Positions 17,623 through 28,154 of a stretch of DNA of 64,000 nt are shown one piece after another. The notes beneath the pieces are model-generated. The model worked only from the letters and a program-made list of their open reading frames with translations, did no database searches and was not told where the DNA came from. The DNA comes from JAHECE01 sp963780675 (lineage in GTDB: Bacteria > Actinomycetota > Actinomycetes > Actinomycetales > JAHECE01), in the NCBI GenBank assembly GCA_963780675.1, contig CAWACR010000010.1:558001-622000 (forward strand), read 5' to 3'. A program made the translations under genes and the position numbers. The number at the start of each line of letters is the position of its first letter. The stretch's first letter is position 1.

Positions 17623-19599
17623 TCAGCCGCGCGCTACGGCGACGACGACCAGGGCGATCACGACACCGACGAGCACCATGGCCGCGTACGAGCGGACGTA
17701 TCCGTTCTGGAGCCGGCGCAGGATCTCGCCGACCCGCGGGAACACCCCGGCCAGCCCCACGGCGGCCGCGTCGACCACGGCGGAGTCCGCATACACGAGC
17801 GAACGCGTGAGGTACTGCCCGGGGCGCATGAACACGCCCTCGTTGACCTGGTCCTGGTAGAGGTCCCGACGCGCGGCCCGGGTGAGGAACGACGCGCGCG
17901 GCGGCGTCTCGGGCACCGGCGCGGCCCCGTACTGCCGCCAGGCGAGGAACGCCCCGAGGGCGACGAGCAGGAGCGTCACGCCCACGATGACCGGGACCGG
18001 CAGCACCGGCTCCTCGTGGACCGGCGCGCCGAGGACCGGCTCGAGCCACGTGACGAACGCGTCGTCGACGCTCAGCGCGAAGCCCAGGACGACGGCGCCG
18101 GCCGCCAGCACGATCATCGGCACCGTCATGAGGGCCGGGCTCTCGTGCGGGTGCTGGCCGTCGGTCCACCGGGCCTTCCCGTGGAAGGTCATGAAGAACA
18201 GGCGCGACATGTAGAACGCGGTGATGGCGGCGCCGATCACGGTGACGGAGCCGATCACCCAGGGCTGCCAGGCACCGCCGTCGGCCGTCGGGACGAACGC
18301 GGCCTCGATGATCGCGTCCTTGCTGTAGAAGCCGGCGAACGGCGGGACGCCCAGGATCGCCAGCCAGCACATGCCGAAGGTGATCCAGGTGACCTTCAGC
18401 GCCGTGGACAGCGCGCCGAAGCGCCGCATGTCCACCTGGTCCTGCATGCCGTGCATGACGGAGCCGGCGCCGAGGAACATCCCGGCCTTGAAGAAGCCGT
18501 GCGTGAGGAGGTGGAAGATCGCGAACGCGTACCCCACCGGCCCGAGGCCCGCCGCGAGGATCATGTAGCCGATCTGCGACATCGTCGAGGCGGCCAGCGC
18601 CTTCTTGATGTCGTCCTTCGCGCTACCGACGATCGCCCCGAACAGCAGCGTGATCGCACCGACGATCACGACCACGAGCTGGGCGTCCGGCGCGCCGTCG
18701 AAGACGGGCGCCGAACGGACGATCAGGTACACGCCCGCCGTCACCATGGTCGCGGCGTGGATCAGCGCGGAGACCGGCGTCGGGCCGGCCATCGCGTCCC
18801 CGAGCCAGGCCTGCAGCGGGAACTGGGCCGACTTGCCGCACGCGGCCAGCAGGAGCGCCAGGGCGATGACGGTGAGGACGCCCTCGTTCGCGCCCTCGGC
18901 GGCGTCGAAGACCGAGGCGAAGTCCAGGGCTCCGAACGCCGCGACCATCGCCATCATCGCGATGAGCAGGCCGACGTCGCCCACCCGGTTCATGACGAAG
19001 GCCTTCTTCGCCGCCACGGCGTAGGGCGTGTGGTGGTTCCAGAAGCCGATCAGGAGGTACGAGGCCAGGCCCACGCCCTCCCAGCCCACGAAGAGCAGCA
19101 CGTAGGAGTCCGCGAGGACCAGCACGAGCATCGCCGCGACGAAGAGGTTGAGGTAGGCGAAGAACCGGCGCCGGGCGGCGTCGTGCTCCATGTACGCCAC
19201 GGAGTAGACGTGGATCAGCGTCCCGACGAACGTCACGAGCAGGACGAACGACACCGAGAGGGGATCGATCCGGAGCCCGGCGGCCACCTGCAGGGACCCG
19301 GCGGGGATCCAGTCGAAGAGGTGGAGGTCGGCCACGCGCTCGTCCGCCGGCAGCGCCAGCAGCCCGGTCAGCAGCACGACGCCGACGACGAAGGCGAGCG
19401 TCGAGGCGGCCACGCCGAGCCAGTGGCCCCACGCGTCGGCTCGGCGGCCGAGGATCAGCAGGAGGCCGGCACTCGCCAACGGGATGGCGATCACCAGCCA
19501 GGCGAGGGTCAGGCTCCCGGTCGCGGGGGTCGCGGCGACCGCTGCGGTCGCCTCGGCCGGCACGGGCGCGAGCAGGGCAGACGTGAGTGTCGCGAGCAC
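17623..19599 (-). CDS. nuoL: NADH-quinone oxidoreductase subunit L
   Basis: A 658-residue subunit, the distal proton pump of complex I with the long lateral helix. The core motifs YMEHDAARRRFFAYLNLF, LFVGWEGVGLASYLLIGFW and FPLQAWLGDAMAGPTPVSAL are all present, followed by the C-terminal amphipathic helix and final membrane segment. The start at 19599 is GTG, 10 nt after nuoK. The frame is intact and the length is typical. Confidence 0.97.
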   Translation of the reverse strand: MLATLTSALLAPVPAEATAAVAATPATGSLTLAWLVIAIPLASAGLLLILGRRADAWGHWLGVAASTLAFVVGVVLLTGLLALPADERVADLHLFDWIPAGSLQVAAGLRIDPLSVSFVLLVTFVGTLIHVYSVAYMEHDAARRRFFAYLNLFVAAMLVLVLADSYVLLFVGWEGVGLASYLLIGFWNHHTPYAVAAKKAFVMNRVGDVGLLIAMMAMVAAFGALDFASVFDAAEGANEGVLTVIALALLLAACGKSAQFPLQAWLGDAMAGPTPVSALIHAATMVTAGVYLIVRSAPVFDGAPDAQLVVVIVGAITLLFGAIVGSAKDDIKKALAASTMSQIGYMILAAGLGPVGYAFAIFHLLTHGFFKAGMFLGAGSVMHGMQDQVDMRRFGALSTALKVTWITFGMCWLAILGVPPFAGFYSKDAIIEAAFVPTADGGAWQPWVIGSVTVIGAAITAFYMSRLFFMTFHGKARWTDGQHPHESPALMTVPMIVLAAGAVVLGFALSVDDAFVTWLEPVLGAPVHEEPVLPVPVIVGVTLLLVALGAFLAWRQYGAAPVPETPPRASFLTRAARRDLYQDQVNEGVFMRPGQYLTRSLVYADSAVVDAAAVGLAGVFPRVGEILRRLQNGYVRSYAAMVLVGVVIALVVVAVARG

Positions 19600-19609
19600 G
19601 GCGCCGCCC

Positions 19610-19909
19610 CTAGCTCTTCAGCAGGTTCGCGTCGTCGACCGACGCTGACCTGCGGGTTCGGAAGATGGACACGATGATCGCGAGGCCGACGACGACCTCC
19701 GCCGCGGCGACGACCATCACGAAGAAGGCGATCACCTGACCGGCCAGCTCGCCGTGCCAGCGGGCGAAGGTGACGAACGCGAGGTTCGCCGAGTTGAGCA
19801 TCAGCTCGATGCCCATGAACACGATGATCGCGTTGCGCCGCACGAGCACGGTGGTCGCCCCGATGGCGAACAGCACGCACGACAGGACGAGGTAGTTGAC
19901 CAGGGTCAC
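19610..19909 (-). CDS. nuoK: NADH-quinone oxidoreductase subunit K
   Basis: A 99-residue protein with three transmembrane helices. The conserved membrane glutamates appear in MGIELMLNSANLAFV and VVAAAEVVVGLAI. GTG at 19909 overlaps the nuoJ stop. Length and motifs are typical. Confidence 0.97.
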   Translation of the reverse strand: MTLVNYLVLSCVLFAIGATTVLVRRNAIIVFMGIELMLNSANLAFVTFARWHGELAGQVIAFFVMVVAAAEVVVGLAIIVSIFRTRRSASVDDANLLKS

Positions 19910-20814
19910 GAGCGGGCCCCCTCCGCGTCGTCGGGCGTGGCGTCGTCGGGCGTGCCGTCGGGCGTGGCGTCCTCGACGGCGTCGCGGGCGGCGATCGCGT
20001 CAGGGCGTCCGACGATCTCCCGGACGTCGGCGTCGGGCACCGCCCGCTCCTGGCCGCGGATGCGCAGGACCCGTGGCACCGAGGCCTCGATGGGCTGACC
20101 TGCGGCGTCGAGAGCCGGGACGTCGGCCGCGTTGTGCCGGGCATAGACCCCGGGCGCCGGGAGCGGGGTGAGGAGCCCGCCGTCAGCCAGCCGGGTCATC
20201 TTGTGGTCCGCGAGCTCGCGCTGCCGGACATGCCGGGTGAGCCGCTGCCGGTGCGTGAGGGTGAGCGCGCCGAGGGCCGCGGTGATGAGCAGCGCTCCGG
20301 TGAGCTCGAAGGCGAAGACGAACTCGCCGAAGATCAGCCGGGCGACACCGACGGGATTCGTGTCCGCGTTGGCCGCCTCCAGCCCGACCGGGGTCGGCTG
20401 GTTCGCCTGGAGGACGACGCCGGCCAGCACGACGAGCAGGCCCACCCCGGCGATCGCGGCGATCCAGCGCTGGCCCTTCAGGGTCTCGACCAAGGAGTCC
20501 GACGCGTCGACGCCGACCAGCATGAGGACGAAGAGGAACAGCATCATGACGGCGCCCGTGTAGACGACCACCTGGGCGACCCCGAGGAACGGGGCCTCCA
20601 GCGCGGTGTACAGGAAGGCGAGCCCGATCATGACGAGCACGACGGCCATCGCCGCGTGCACGGCCCGCCGGGCGAAGAGCAGGCCGAGGGCACCGAGGAC
20701 CATGAGGGGCGCGACCGTCCAGAACAGCACCGCCTCCCCGGTGGACACGGTGCCCGCGGCCGGGTCGAGGACGGCGGGCAGGGCGAGGGCGGCGCCGAGG
20801 GCTGCGGGAGTCAT
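19906..20814 (-). CDS. nuoJ: NADH-quinone oxidoreductase subunit J
   Basis: A 302-residue subunit with five predicted membrane helices in the first 190 residues; the pi-bulge helix region reads LFLFVLMLVGVDASDS. The C-terminal about 110 residues form a hydrophilic tail seen in actinobacterial NuoJ and absent from E. coli; it ends in an Asp/Ala/Thr-rich repeat (DATPDGTPDDATPDD). ATG at 20814 overlaps the nuoI stop; its own stop overlaps nuoK. Confidence 0.95.
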   Translation of the reverse strand: MTPAALGAALALPAVLDPAAGTVSTGEAVLFWTVAPLMVLGALGLLFARRAVHAAMAVVLVMIGLAFLYTALEAPFLGVAQVVVYTGAVMMLFLFVLMLVGVDASDSLVETLKGQRWIAAIAGVGLLVVLAGVVLQANQPTPVGLEAANADTNPVGVARLIFGEFVFAFELTGALLITAALGALTLTHRQRLTRHVRQRELADHKMTRLADGGLLTPLPAPGVYARHNAADVPALDAAGQPIEASVPRVLRIRGQERAVPDADVREIVGRPDAIAARDAVEDATPDGTPDDATPDDAEGARS

Positions 20815-21492
20815 GCCGGGGCCCCCTCACCGGGTGCGGTGCGCCCGGGCAGGACCTGCCCGGCGGCGGCGTCGAGAGAGGGCTCGTCGGGGCGCTTCTC
20901 GCGGACCCAGTCGACCTGGCCCTGGGTCGGTCCCGGTCACCTCGCCGCGGTAGTAGTCGTCGTCCGTCGTGCCCTCCACCATCGGGTGGGGCGCGGCGAG
21001 CATGCCCGGCTCGAGCGGCGCGAGCAGGTCGGCCTTCTCGTAGATCAGCCCGTCCCGGGTGGGCCCGGCCAGCTCGTACTCGTTCGTCATGGTGAGTGCC
21101 CGGGTAGGGCAGGCCTCGATGCAGAGTCCGCAGAAGATGCAGCGCAGGTAGTTGATCTGGTAGACGCGCCCGTACCGCTCTCCCGGGGAGAACTGGGCGT
21201 CGGCCGTGTTGTCGCCGGCCTCGACCAGGATCGCGTCGGCCGGGCAGGCCCAGGCGCACAGCTCGCAGCCGATGCACTTCTCGAGGCCGTCCGCGTACCG
21301 GTTGAGCTGGTGCCGACCGTGGTAGCGCGGCTGGGTCGGCACCTTCTCGAACGGGTACTGCTCCGTGACGTCGGGACGGAACATCGAGGAGAACGTGACC
21401 CCGAACCCGGCGACGGGCGCGAGCGCCTCCGCGAGCGCGCTCTTCTCCGGGGGCGCGCCCGGCAGCTGCTTCGGTGGTGTGGGCTCGGTCAT
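20811..21492 (-). CDS. nuoI: NADH-quinone oxidoreductase subunit I (one frameshift in this sequence)
   Basis: The 2x[4Fe-4S] subunit of complex I. The two cluster motifs CIGCELCAWACPADAI and CIFCGLCIEACPTRAL are intact. The ATG at 21492 lies at the end of nuoH. Near 20930 one extra base shifts the frame: removing it continues the protein as QGQVDWVREKRPDEPS and reaches the stop at 20811-20813, which overlaps the nuoJ ATG as expected. I read the extra base as a sequence error. Confidence 0.92.
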
Positions 21493-22935
21493 CGGTGCCC
21501 CTCTCGTCGGCGGGACCGGTCTGGTGGTCGCCGTGCCCTGGTTCTTCGTATCCGCCGTCGTCGTACCAGCCCTCGTCGTGCCGGCCTCGGGAGTCCGCCG
21601 AGACCGTGCCTGGCCCGCCGGGGCGACGGCGGCAGCGTCTGGCCGGGCATCGGCGGGACCGGGAAGCCGCCGGCGAAGGCGTCGAACGGCTCCTCCTCGG
21701 CTCGCTTCGCCGTGCCGCCCTTCGCACCTGCCGGCGGCCCGGACTCGGGGGCGCCCTTGTCCTTGCTGGGCCAGACGAAGGTGAGGGCCGTGATGACGGC
21801 GAACACGACGGCGAGGCCGATGAGCGTGGTCCGCAGGTCGAGGTCGGCGAACTGCCGCACCCCCTGCACCACCGCGACCGCGACGACCCAGCCGAGCGCG
21901 ACGGGGATGAGGACCTTCCAGCCGAAGCTTCATGAACTGGTCGTACCGCAGCCGAAGCAGCGTGCCGCGCACCCAGACGAAGAAGAACATGAGCAGCCAC
22001 ACCTTGGCGATGAACCAGAGGAGGGGCCACCAGCCCGTCGTTGAACATCCCGTCGTTGATCGCCGAGATCGGCCAGGGGGCGCGCCACCCGCCGAGGAAC
22101 AGCGTGGTCGCCACCGCCGAGACGTTGATCATGTTGATGTACTCGGCGAGGAAGAACCAGGCGAACTTCATCGACGAGTACTCGGTGATGGTAGCCGGCG
22201 ACGAGCTCGCCCTCGGCCTCGGGGAGGTCGAACGGCAGCGCGGTTCGTCTCGCCGACCATCGAGATCACGTAGACGGACGAACGCCGGGATCAGGGCGAC
22301 GCCCCACCACAGCTGCTGCTGGGAGTCGACGATCTGCGACGTCGACATGGACCCGGCCACGATGAACACGGTGACCAGCGACAGGCCCATCGCGAGCTCG
22401 TAGGAGATGACCTGCGCCGTCGAGCGGACCGACGCCCAGCAGCGGGTACGTCGAGCCGGACGCCCAGCCGCCGAGGACGATCCCGTACACGCCGACGCGT
22501 CGTCACGGCGAGGATGTAGAGCACCGCGACCGGGAAGTCGGTCAGCTGCAGCGGGGTCACGATCGTCCGAGAAGGGCAGCTGGACGGCCGGCCCGATCGG
22601 GATGACGGCGAAGACGAGCAGCGACGCGAAGACCGCGATCATCGGGGCGAAGATGTAGATGATCTTGTCCGCGGCGCTTGACCGTGATGTCCTCCTTGAA
22701 CAGGAGCTTCATCGCGTCGGCGAGCGACTGCAGGAGTCCGAACGGGCCCGTGCACGTTGGGCCCGGGCCGGGTCTGCATCCGCGCGATGATCCGCCGCTC
22801 GACCCAGATCGCCAGGAGCACCGACACCAGCAGGAAGACGAGGATCGCGACCGACTTGCCCAGCCACACCCAGCCGTTGTCCTGGCTGAAGTCCGCGGCG
22901 ACGCCGGCGGCCGCCGGCAGGGCGAGCGCGTTCAT
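21489..22935 (-). CDS. nuoH: NADH-quinone oxidoreductase subunit H (many frameshifts in this sequence)
   Basis: The quinone-site membrane subunit of complex I. Starting at the ATG at 22935 (overlapping the nuoG stop), pieces in all three frames join into NuoH: RIIARMQTRPGPNVHGP, SLADAMKLLFKED, APMIAVFASLLVFAVIP, GWASGSTYPLLG, VISMVGETNRAPFDLPEAE, EYSSMKFAWFFLAEY. I count about ten single-base insertions, near 22743, 22673, 22566, 22498, 22438, 22279, 22241, 22190, 22035 and 21929. The tail beyond about 21730 is a polar Asp/Gly/Pro-rich extension whose frame is uncertain near 21610. Neighbouring genes are fully conserved, so I treat these as sequence errors. Confidence 0.88.
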
Positions 22936-25560
22936 CGGGCCACCTCCGCCGTCGCGCCGGTCAGGGTGACGACGGCGCCGGCACCCACGCCGAGCCCGCG
23001 GTGCACCCAGCTCCCGGGCGAGCGCTGCGGGACCCAGACCACGTGGTCCGGCATGTCCGTGACGGCCACGGGTAGGGTGATCCCCCCGGCCGGTCCGGTC
23101 ACGGTCACCCGGCCACCCGGCGTGACCCCGGCGGCGGCCGCCGTGGCGGCGGACAGCAACGCGACGGCGCGGTGCGCCGTCCCGGCCAGGTGCGGTTCGC
23201 CGTCCTGGCCTCGTCCGGAGTCGAGGACCAGGCGCCACGTCGCGAGAACGGCCTGGCCCGGCTCGGGCGCGGCGGGTCCGGCGGCGCCGGCGTCGGGGGC
23301 CGCTACGCGGGCACCGCGCCATCCCGACAGCTCGGACATCTCGGCGTGGATCGCGTCCAGGGTGCGCAGACCGAGCGGGACACCGAGCTCGTCCGCGAGG
23401 GCGTCCAGGACGCGTGAGTCGGAGAGTGCCCGCGACGTGAGGACCTGCGGGAACGGGCGTGGGCGCCCCTCCCAGGTGAGGAAGGTCCCCGGCTTCTCCA
23501 CCGGCGGCGCCACGGGGAGGACGACGTCGGCGAACGCGGTGACGGCCGAGCTGCGGACCTCGAGCTGCACCACGAAGCCCACGGCGCGCAGCGCCTCCTC
23601 GGCGGCGGCCGGGTCGGGGAGGTCGTCGAGGTCGACGCCGCCGACCACGAGCCCACCCAGGTGCCCCGCGGCGGCGGCCGCCACCATCCCCGCGACGTCC
23701 CGGCCGGCGGTGGCCGGCAGGGACTCGACGCCCCACACCGTCGCGACGTCGACCCGCGCGGCGGGGTCGGCCACGGGCCGTCCACCGGGGAGCAGGTTCG
23801 GCAGGGCCCCGACCTCGACGGCGCCCCGGTCACCGGCCCGGCGCGGCATCCACGCCAGCCGGGCACCCGACCGGGCGACCAGCCGCTCGAGCGCGCTCAG
23901 CGCCCCCGGGACGGCGGCGAGCCGCTCGCCGACCAGGATGACGGCGCCCGGCGTCGCCAGCCGCCCGGCGATCGCGGCGAGCTGGTCGACCACGGGGTCA
24001 CCGGTCGGGGCGCCCGTGCGCGGCGTGATCGCGTCGAGGACCTCGGCCTCGGTGCCCGGGGCGGCGGCCACGAGCTCGGCGCGCAGCTTGGCCGAGCCAC
24101 GGGAGGTCAGCGGCGCCACGGTGACCACCTGCACGCGCCCGGCGAGCACGCCCTTGCGCAGCCGGAGGAAGATCGCCCCGGCCTCGTCCTCGGGCTCGAG
24201 GCCCACGAGGAGGACGAGCGGGCGCGCGCTCCAGGTCGGCGAAGGTCACGTCCATCGCGAGCACCGGCCACCCGGGCGGCGAGGAAGTCCGCCTCCTCGG
24301 CGGAGTGCTCGCGCGCACGGAAGTCGATGTCGTTCGTCCCCAGGACGACGCGGGCGAACTTCGACCACGCGTAGGCGTCCTCGAGCGTGAGCCGACCACC
24401 CGGCAGCAGCCCGACCCCGCCCGCAGCCGCGGCCGCGCGCAGCCCCGTCGCGGCGCGTCGAGCGCCTCGGACCAGCTCGCGGGGACGAGCTCGCCCGTCT
24501 CGGCGTCGCGCACCAGGGGCTGAGCCGGCCGGTCCGCCGCAGCTCTGCCACGCGAAGGCGAAGCGGTCCTTGTCGGTGATCCACTCCTCGTTGACGGCGG
24601 GGTCGTCGCCGGCCAGGCGGCGCAGGACGACGCCGCGGCGGTGGTCGATGCGCAGGGCGCTCCCGCAGGCGTCGTGCTCGGCGACCGACGGCGTCGAGAC
24701 CAGGTCGAACGGCCGCGACCGGAAGCGGTAGGCGGCCGAGGTGAGCGCGCCGACCGGGCAGATCTGGATCGTGTTCCCGGAGAAGTAGCTGGCGAACGGG
24801 CGGCCCGAGGAGTCGAGGGTCGCCTCGCCGTGCGGACCGCCGCGCAGCCCGGCCGCGGTACCCGGCTCTCCGCCGGGGCCGACGACGTCGTCCTCGACCA
24901 CCGGGTCGCCGCCGTAGCCGAGCACGCCCTCGTCGAAGACGCCGATCTGCTGGCGCGCCCCGCGCATCTGCAGGTCGATGAAGGGGTCACCGGCGATCTG
25001 CTTCGAGAACCGGGTGCACCGCTGGCACAGGATGCACCGGTCGCGGTCGAGCAGGATCTGCGTGGAGATCTTGATCGGCTTGGGGAAGGTGCGCTTGACG
25101 TCGATGAACCGGCTGGTCGAGCGGCCGTTGCTCATCGCCTGGTTCTGCAGGGGGCACTCGCCGCCCTTGTCGCACACCGGGCAGTCGAGCGGGTGGTTGA
25201 TGAGCAGGAACTCCATGACGCCCTGCTGGGCCTTGTCGGCGACCGGCGACGTGGCCTGCGTCGCCACCACCATGCCCGGCGTCACCTCCATGGTGCAGGA
25301 GGCCTGCGGCTTCGGCATGGGCCGCAACGTGCCGTCGGGCCCGGCGTCGCGACGTCGACCAGGCACTGGCGGCACGCCCCGGCCGGGGCGAGCAGCGGGT
25401 GGTCGCAGAAGCGCGGGATCTCGATCCCGACCTGCTCGGCGGCCCGGATGACGAGCGTGCCCCTCGGCACCTGGACCTCGGTGCCGTCGATCGTGCAGGT
25501 GACGAGCTCGACCGGGACGGCCTCCCCCGCCGGCGCGGCGCTCGGGCCGGTGACGGTCAT
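22932..25560 (-). CDS. nuoG: NADH-quinone oxidoreductase subunit G (several frameshifts in this sequence)
   Basis: The large iron-sulfur subunit of complex I, about 875 residues. The N-terminal [2Fe-2S] motif (PRFCDHPLLAPAGACRQC), the HPLDCPVCDKGGECPLQ block and the CILCQRCTRF cluster are visible, then a molybdopterin-type region (FLTWEGRPRPFPQV). ATG at 25560 overlaps the nuoF stop; the stop overlaps nuoH. Indels lie near 25345, 24540, 24450, 24270 and 24222. The last 424 residues are uninterrupted. Confidence 0.9.
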
Positions 25561-26865
25561 CGCTCCCCCTCTGCGAAGACGGCCGAGGCCGCGTACGGGA
25601 AGAGCTCCCAGGCCGGCGTGTGCATGCCCGCCTCGAACTCGCTCCGGAAGTGCTTGATCGCGCTGCTCACCGGCGTCGCCGCGGCGTCGCCGAGCGCGCA
25701 GAAGGACCGGCCGAGGATGTTCGACGCGACGTCCGAGGAGGAGGTCGACGTCGCCCTCGGTGCCCTTGCCCGCCTCGAGCCGGTGGAGCACCTGCTTGAG
25801 CCAGTAGGTCCCCTCGCGGCACGGCGTGCACTTGCCGCAGGACTCGTGCGCGTAGAAGTCGATCCACCGGGTGACGCACCGGACCACCGACGTGGTCTCG
25901 TCGAACACCTGCAGCGCCCGCGTGCGCGAGCATCGACCCGGCCCCGGCCACGGCCTCGTAGTCCAGGGGCACGTCGAGGTGCTCCGCGGTGAGGATCGGC
26001 GTCGAGGAGCCGCCGGGCGTCCAGAACTTCAGCTCGTGGCCGGCTCGGATGCCGCCCGCCATGTCGAGGAGCTCGCGCAGCGTGATGCCGAGCGGGGCCT
26101 CGTACTGGCCGGGCCGCGTGACGTGACCGGAGAGCGAGAAGAACCCGAAGCCGGTGGAGCGCGCGGTGCCCATGGAGGTGAACCAGTCCGCGCCGCGCCC
26201 GCACGATCGAGGGGACGGAGGCGATGCTCTCCACGTTGTTGACGACGGTCGGCCGGGCGTAGAGACCCGCGACGGCGGGGAACGGCGGCTTGAGCCGCGG
26301 CTGTCCGCGGCGCCCCTCGAGCGAGTCGAGCAGGGCCGTCTCCTCGCCACAGATGTACGCGCCCGCGCCCGCGTGCACCGTGATCTCGAGGTCGAACCCG
26401 CTCCCGGCCACGTTCGTCCCGACGAGCCCGGCCGCGCGCGCCTCCTCGACGGCGGCCAGCAGGCGCCGGTAGACGTGCACGACCTCGCCGCGGAGGTAGA
26501 TGAAGGCGTGGTGGCAGCCGATGGCGTAGGAGGTGATGACGACGCCCTCGATGAGCGCGTGCGGGTTCGCCGATCATGAGCGGGACGTCCTTGCACGTGC
26601 CCGGCTCGGACTCGTCGGCGTTGACCACGAGGTAGCGGGGGCCGCCGTCGGGCTTGGGCAGGAAGGACCACTTCAGGCCGGTCGGGAAGCCGGCGCCGCC
26701 GCGTCCGCGCAGCCCGGAGGCCTTGACGGTGTCGACGATCGCAGCGGGCTCCTGGGCCAGCGCCAGCCGGAGCCCCTCGTAGCCGCCGTTGGCGCGGTAG
26801 GTGGCCAGGGTCCAGGACCGCTCGGCGTCGAGCGTGTTGGTCAGGATCGGGGCGAGCGTGGTCAC
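25557..26865 (-). CDS. nuoF: NADH-quinone oxidoreductase subunit F (several frameshifts in this sequence)
   Basis: The NADH/FMN-binding subunit of complex I. GLRGRGGAGFPTGLKWSF and NADESEPGTCKD bind FMN and NADH, GAGAYICGEETALLDSLEG follows, and SCGKCTPCREG carries the N3 cluster cysteines. The GTG at 26865 overlaps the nuoE stop. Single-base insertions near 26571, 26196, 25931 and 25740 split the frame. The C-terminus FPYAASAVFAEGER ends at a stop that overlaps the nuoG start. Confidence 0.92.
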
Positions 26866-28154
26866 CGGTCAGCCTCCCCCGCCTCGGCCGACGCCTCGGG
26901 CGCCGGCGTCGCGGACGTCGGGGTCACGGGCTCGGGGTCACGGGCGCCGCGGTCGCCTTCGTCGCGGCGGGCCTGCGCGCGGCGGGCCTGCGCGCCACCG
27001 GGGTGGCCGCCTGCGGTGCCTCGGGCGCCGGCGACGACTCGGCCGCCGGGGTGGCGGGCTCGGCCGGAGCCGGGGTCGCCTTCGCGGGAACTCGGCGCGC
27101 CCGGGGTGCCGTCGCGGGGGCCGGGGACCCCGCGGTCGGTCCGGTGGCCGGCTCCGCGGCCTTCGCCGTGGTCGGACGCGCCGTCCGCGCCGTCCGGGCG
27201 GGCGGCGTCGCCGGATCGGCGGCCGGTCCCACGTCGGGTGGCGTGGCCGCGGCCGCCTTGGCCCCTGCGGCGCGCGGCGTACGGGTGGCCGACGCGGGTG
27301 GCCGGGTACGGGTGGCCGGGGTGCGGGGGGCCGTGGTGCGCGTCGGCGTCGTCCCCTCCGTCGGGGCGGGCGCCGCCGTCGTCCGCGGGGAGGTCGTCGG
27401 CGCGGAGGTCGTCCGGGGGGACGCCGTCCGGGCGGACGTCCCGCGGGCCGAAGCGGGCCTCGGCGCCGGCTCGGGCGCCGTCGTCGCCGGGAACTCCGGG
27501 GCGGACCAGCCGCGCTCGCGGGCGATCCGCAGGCCCTCGAGGGTCGCCGGCCCCGCCCCCACGCCTTCGCCGGCGCGGCCGTCGGTGAAGCCCGCGAGCA
27601 CCCGTGAGACCTCCGTGAACGTGCAGACCTTGGCGGCACCGCGCGTCGGCGCGACGTCCTCGCCCGCGCGCAGTCGGTCGACGACGTCGACGGCGCTGCC
27701 CGGGGTCTGGTTGTCGAAGAACTCCCAGTTGACCATCACCACGGGCGCGTAGTCGCAGGCCGCGTTGCACTCGACGCGCTCGAGGGTGATCGCGCCGTCG
27801 TCGGTGGTCTCGTCGTGACCGATGCCGAGGTGCTCGGACAGCCGCGCGTAGATCTCGTCGCCGCCCATCACCGCGCACAGGGTGTTCGTGCAGACGCCGA
27901 CCGTGTAGTCGCCGTTCGGGCGGCGCTTGTACTGGGTGTAGAACGTGGCGACCGCGGACACTTCCGCCGTCGTCAGGCCGAGCACGTCGGCGCACAGCGC
28001 GATGCCCCGGGGGCTCACGAAGCAGTCCTCCGACTGCACGAGGTGGAGCATCGGCAGCAGCGCCGAGCGTGCCACGCGGGTAGCGCGCGACGATCCGCTC
28101 CGCGTCGCCGCGGAGCCGGGCGTACGTCGCGGCGTCGTAGGTGGACTCGGTCAC
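26862..28154 (-). CDS. nuoE: NADH-quinone oxidoreductase subunit E with long Ala/Pro/Thr tail (two frameshifts)
   Basis: The [2Fe-2S] subunit of complex I. After the GTG at 28154 (overlapping the nuoD stop) comes MTESTYDAATYARLRGDAER, one insertion near 28079, then the conserved domain with VGVCTNTLCAVMGGDEIY and VECNAACDYAPVVMVNW carrying the cluster cysteines. From about residue 220 the protein becomes an extended Ala/Pro/Thr/Arg-rich tail of about 200 residues, roughly doubling the usual length. A second indel near 26937 must be corrected for the frame to reach the stop overlapping nuoF. Confidence 0.9.
   Translation of the reverse strand: MTESTYDAATYARLRGDAERIVARYPRGTLGAAADAPPRAVGGLLREPPGHRAVRRRARPDDGGSVRGRHVLHPVQAPPERRLHGRRLHEHPVRGDGRRRDLRAAVRAPRHRSRRDHRRRRDHPRARRVQRGLRLRARGDGQLGVLRQPDPGQRRRRRRPTARGRGRRADARCRQGLHVHGGLTGARGLHRRPRRRRRGGGAGDPRGPADRPRARLVRPGVPGDDGARAGAEARFGPRDVRPDGVPPDDLRADDLPADDGGARPDGGDDADAHHGPPHPGHPYPATRVGHPYAARRRGQGGRGHATRRGTGRRSGDAARPDGADGASDHGEGRGAGHRTDRGVPGPRDGTPGAPSSREGDPGSGRARHPGGRVVAGARGTAGGHPGGAQARRAQARRDEGDRGARDPEPVTPTSATPAPEASAEAGEADR

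Noticed and set aside
14755..19677. Long plus-strand frames opposite nuoN, nuoM and nuoL
   Set aside because: They are highly charged, repetitive and antisense to complete, well-conserved membrane proteins.
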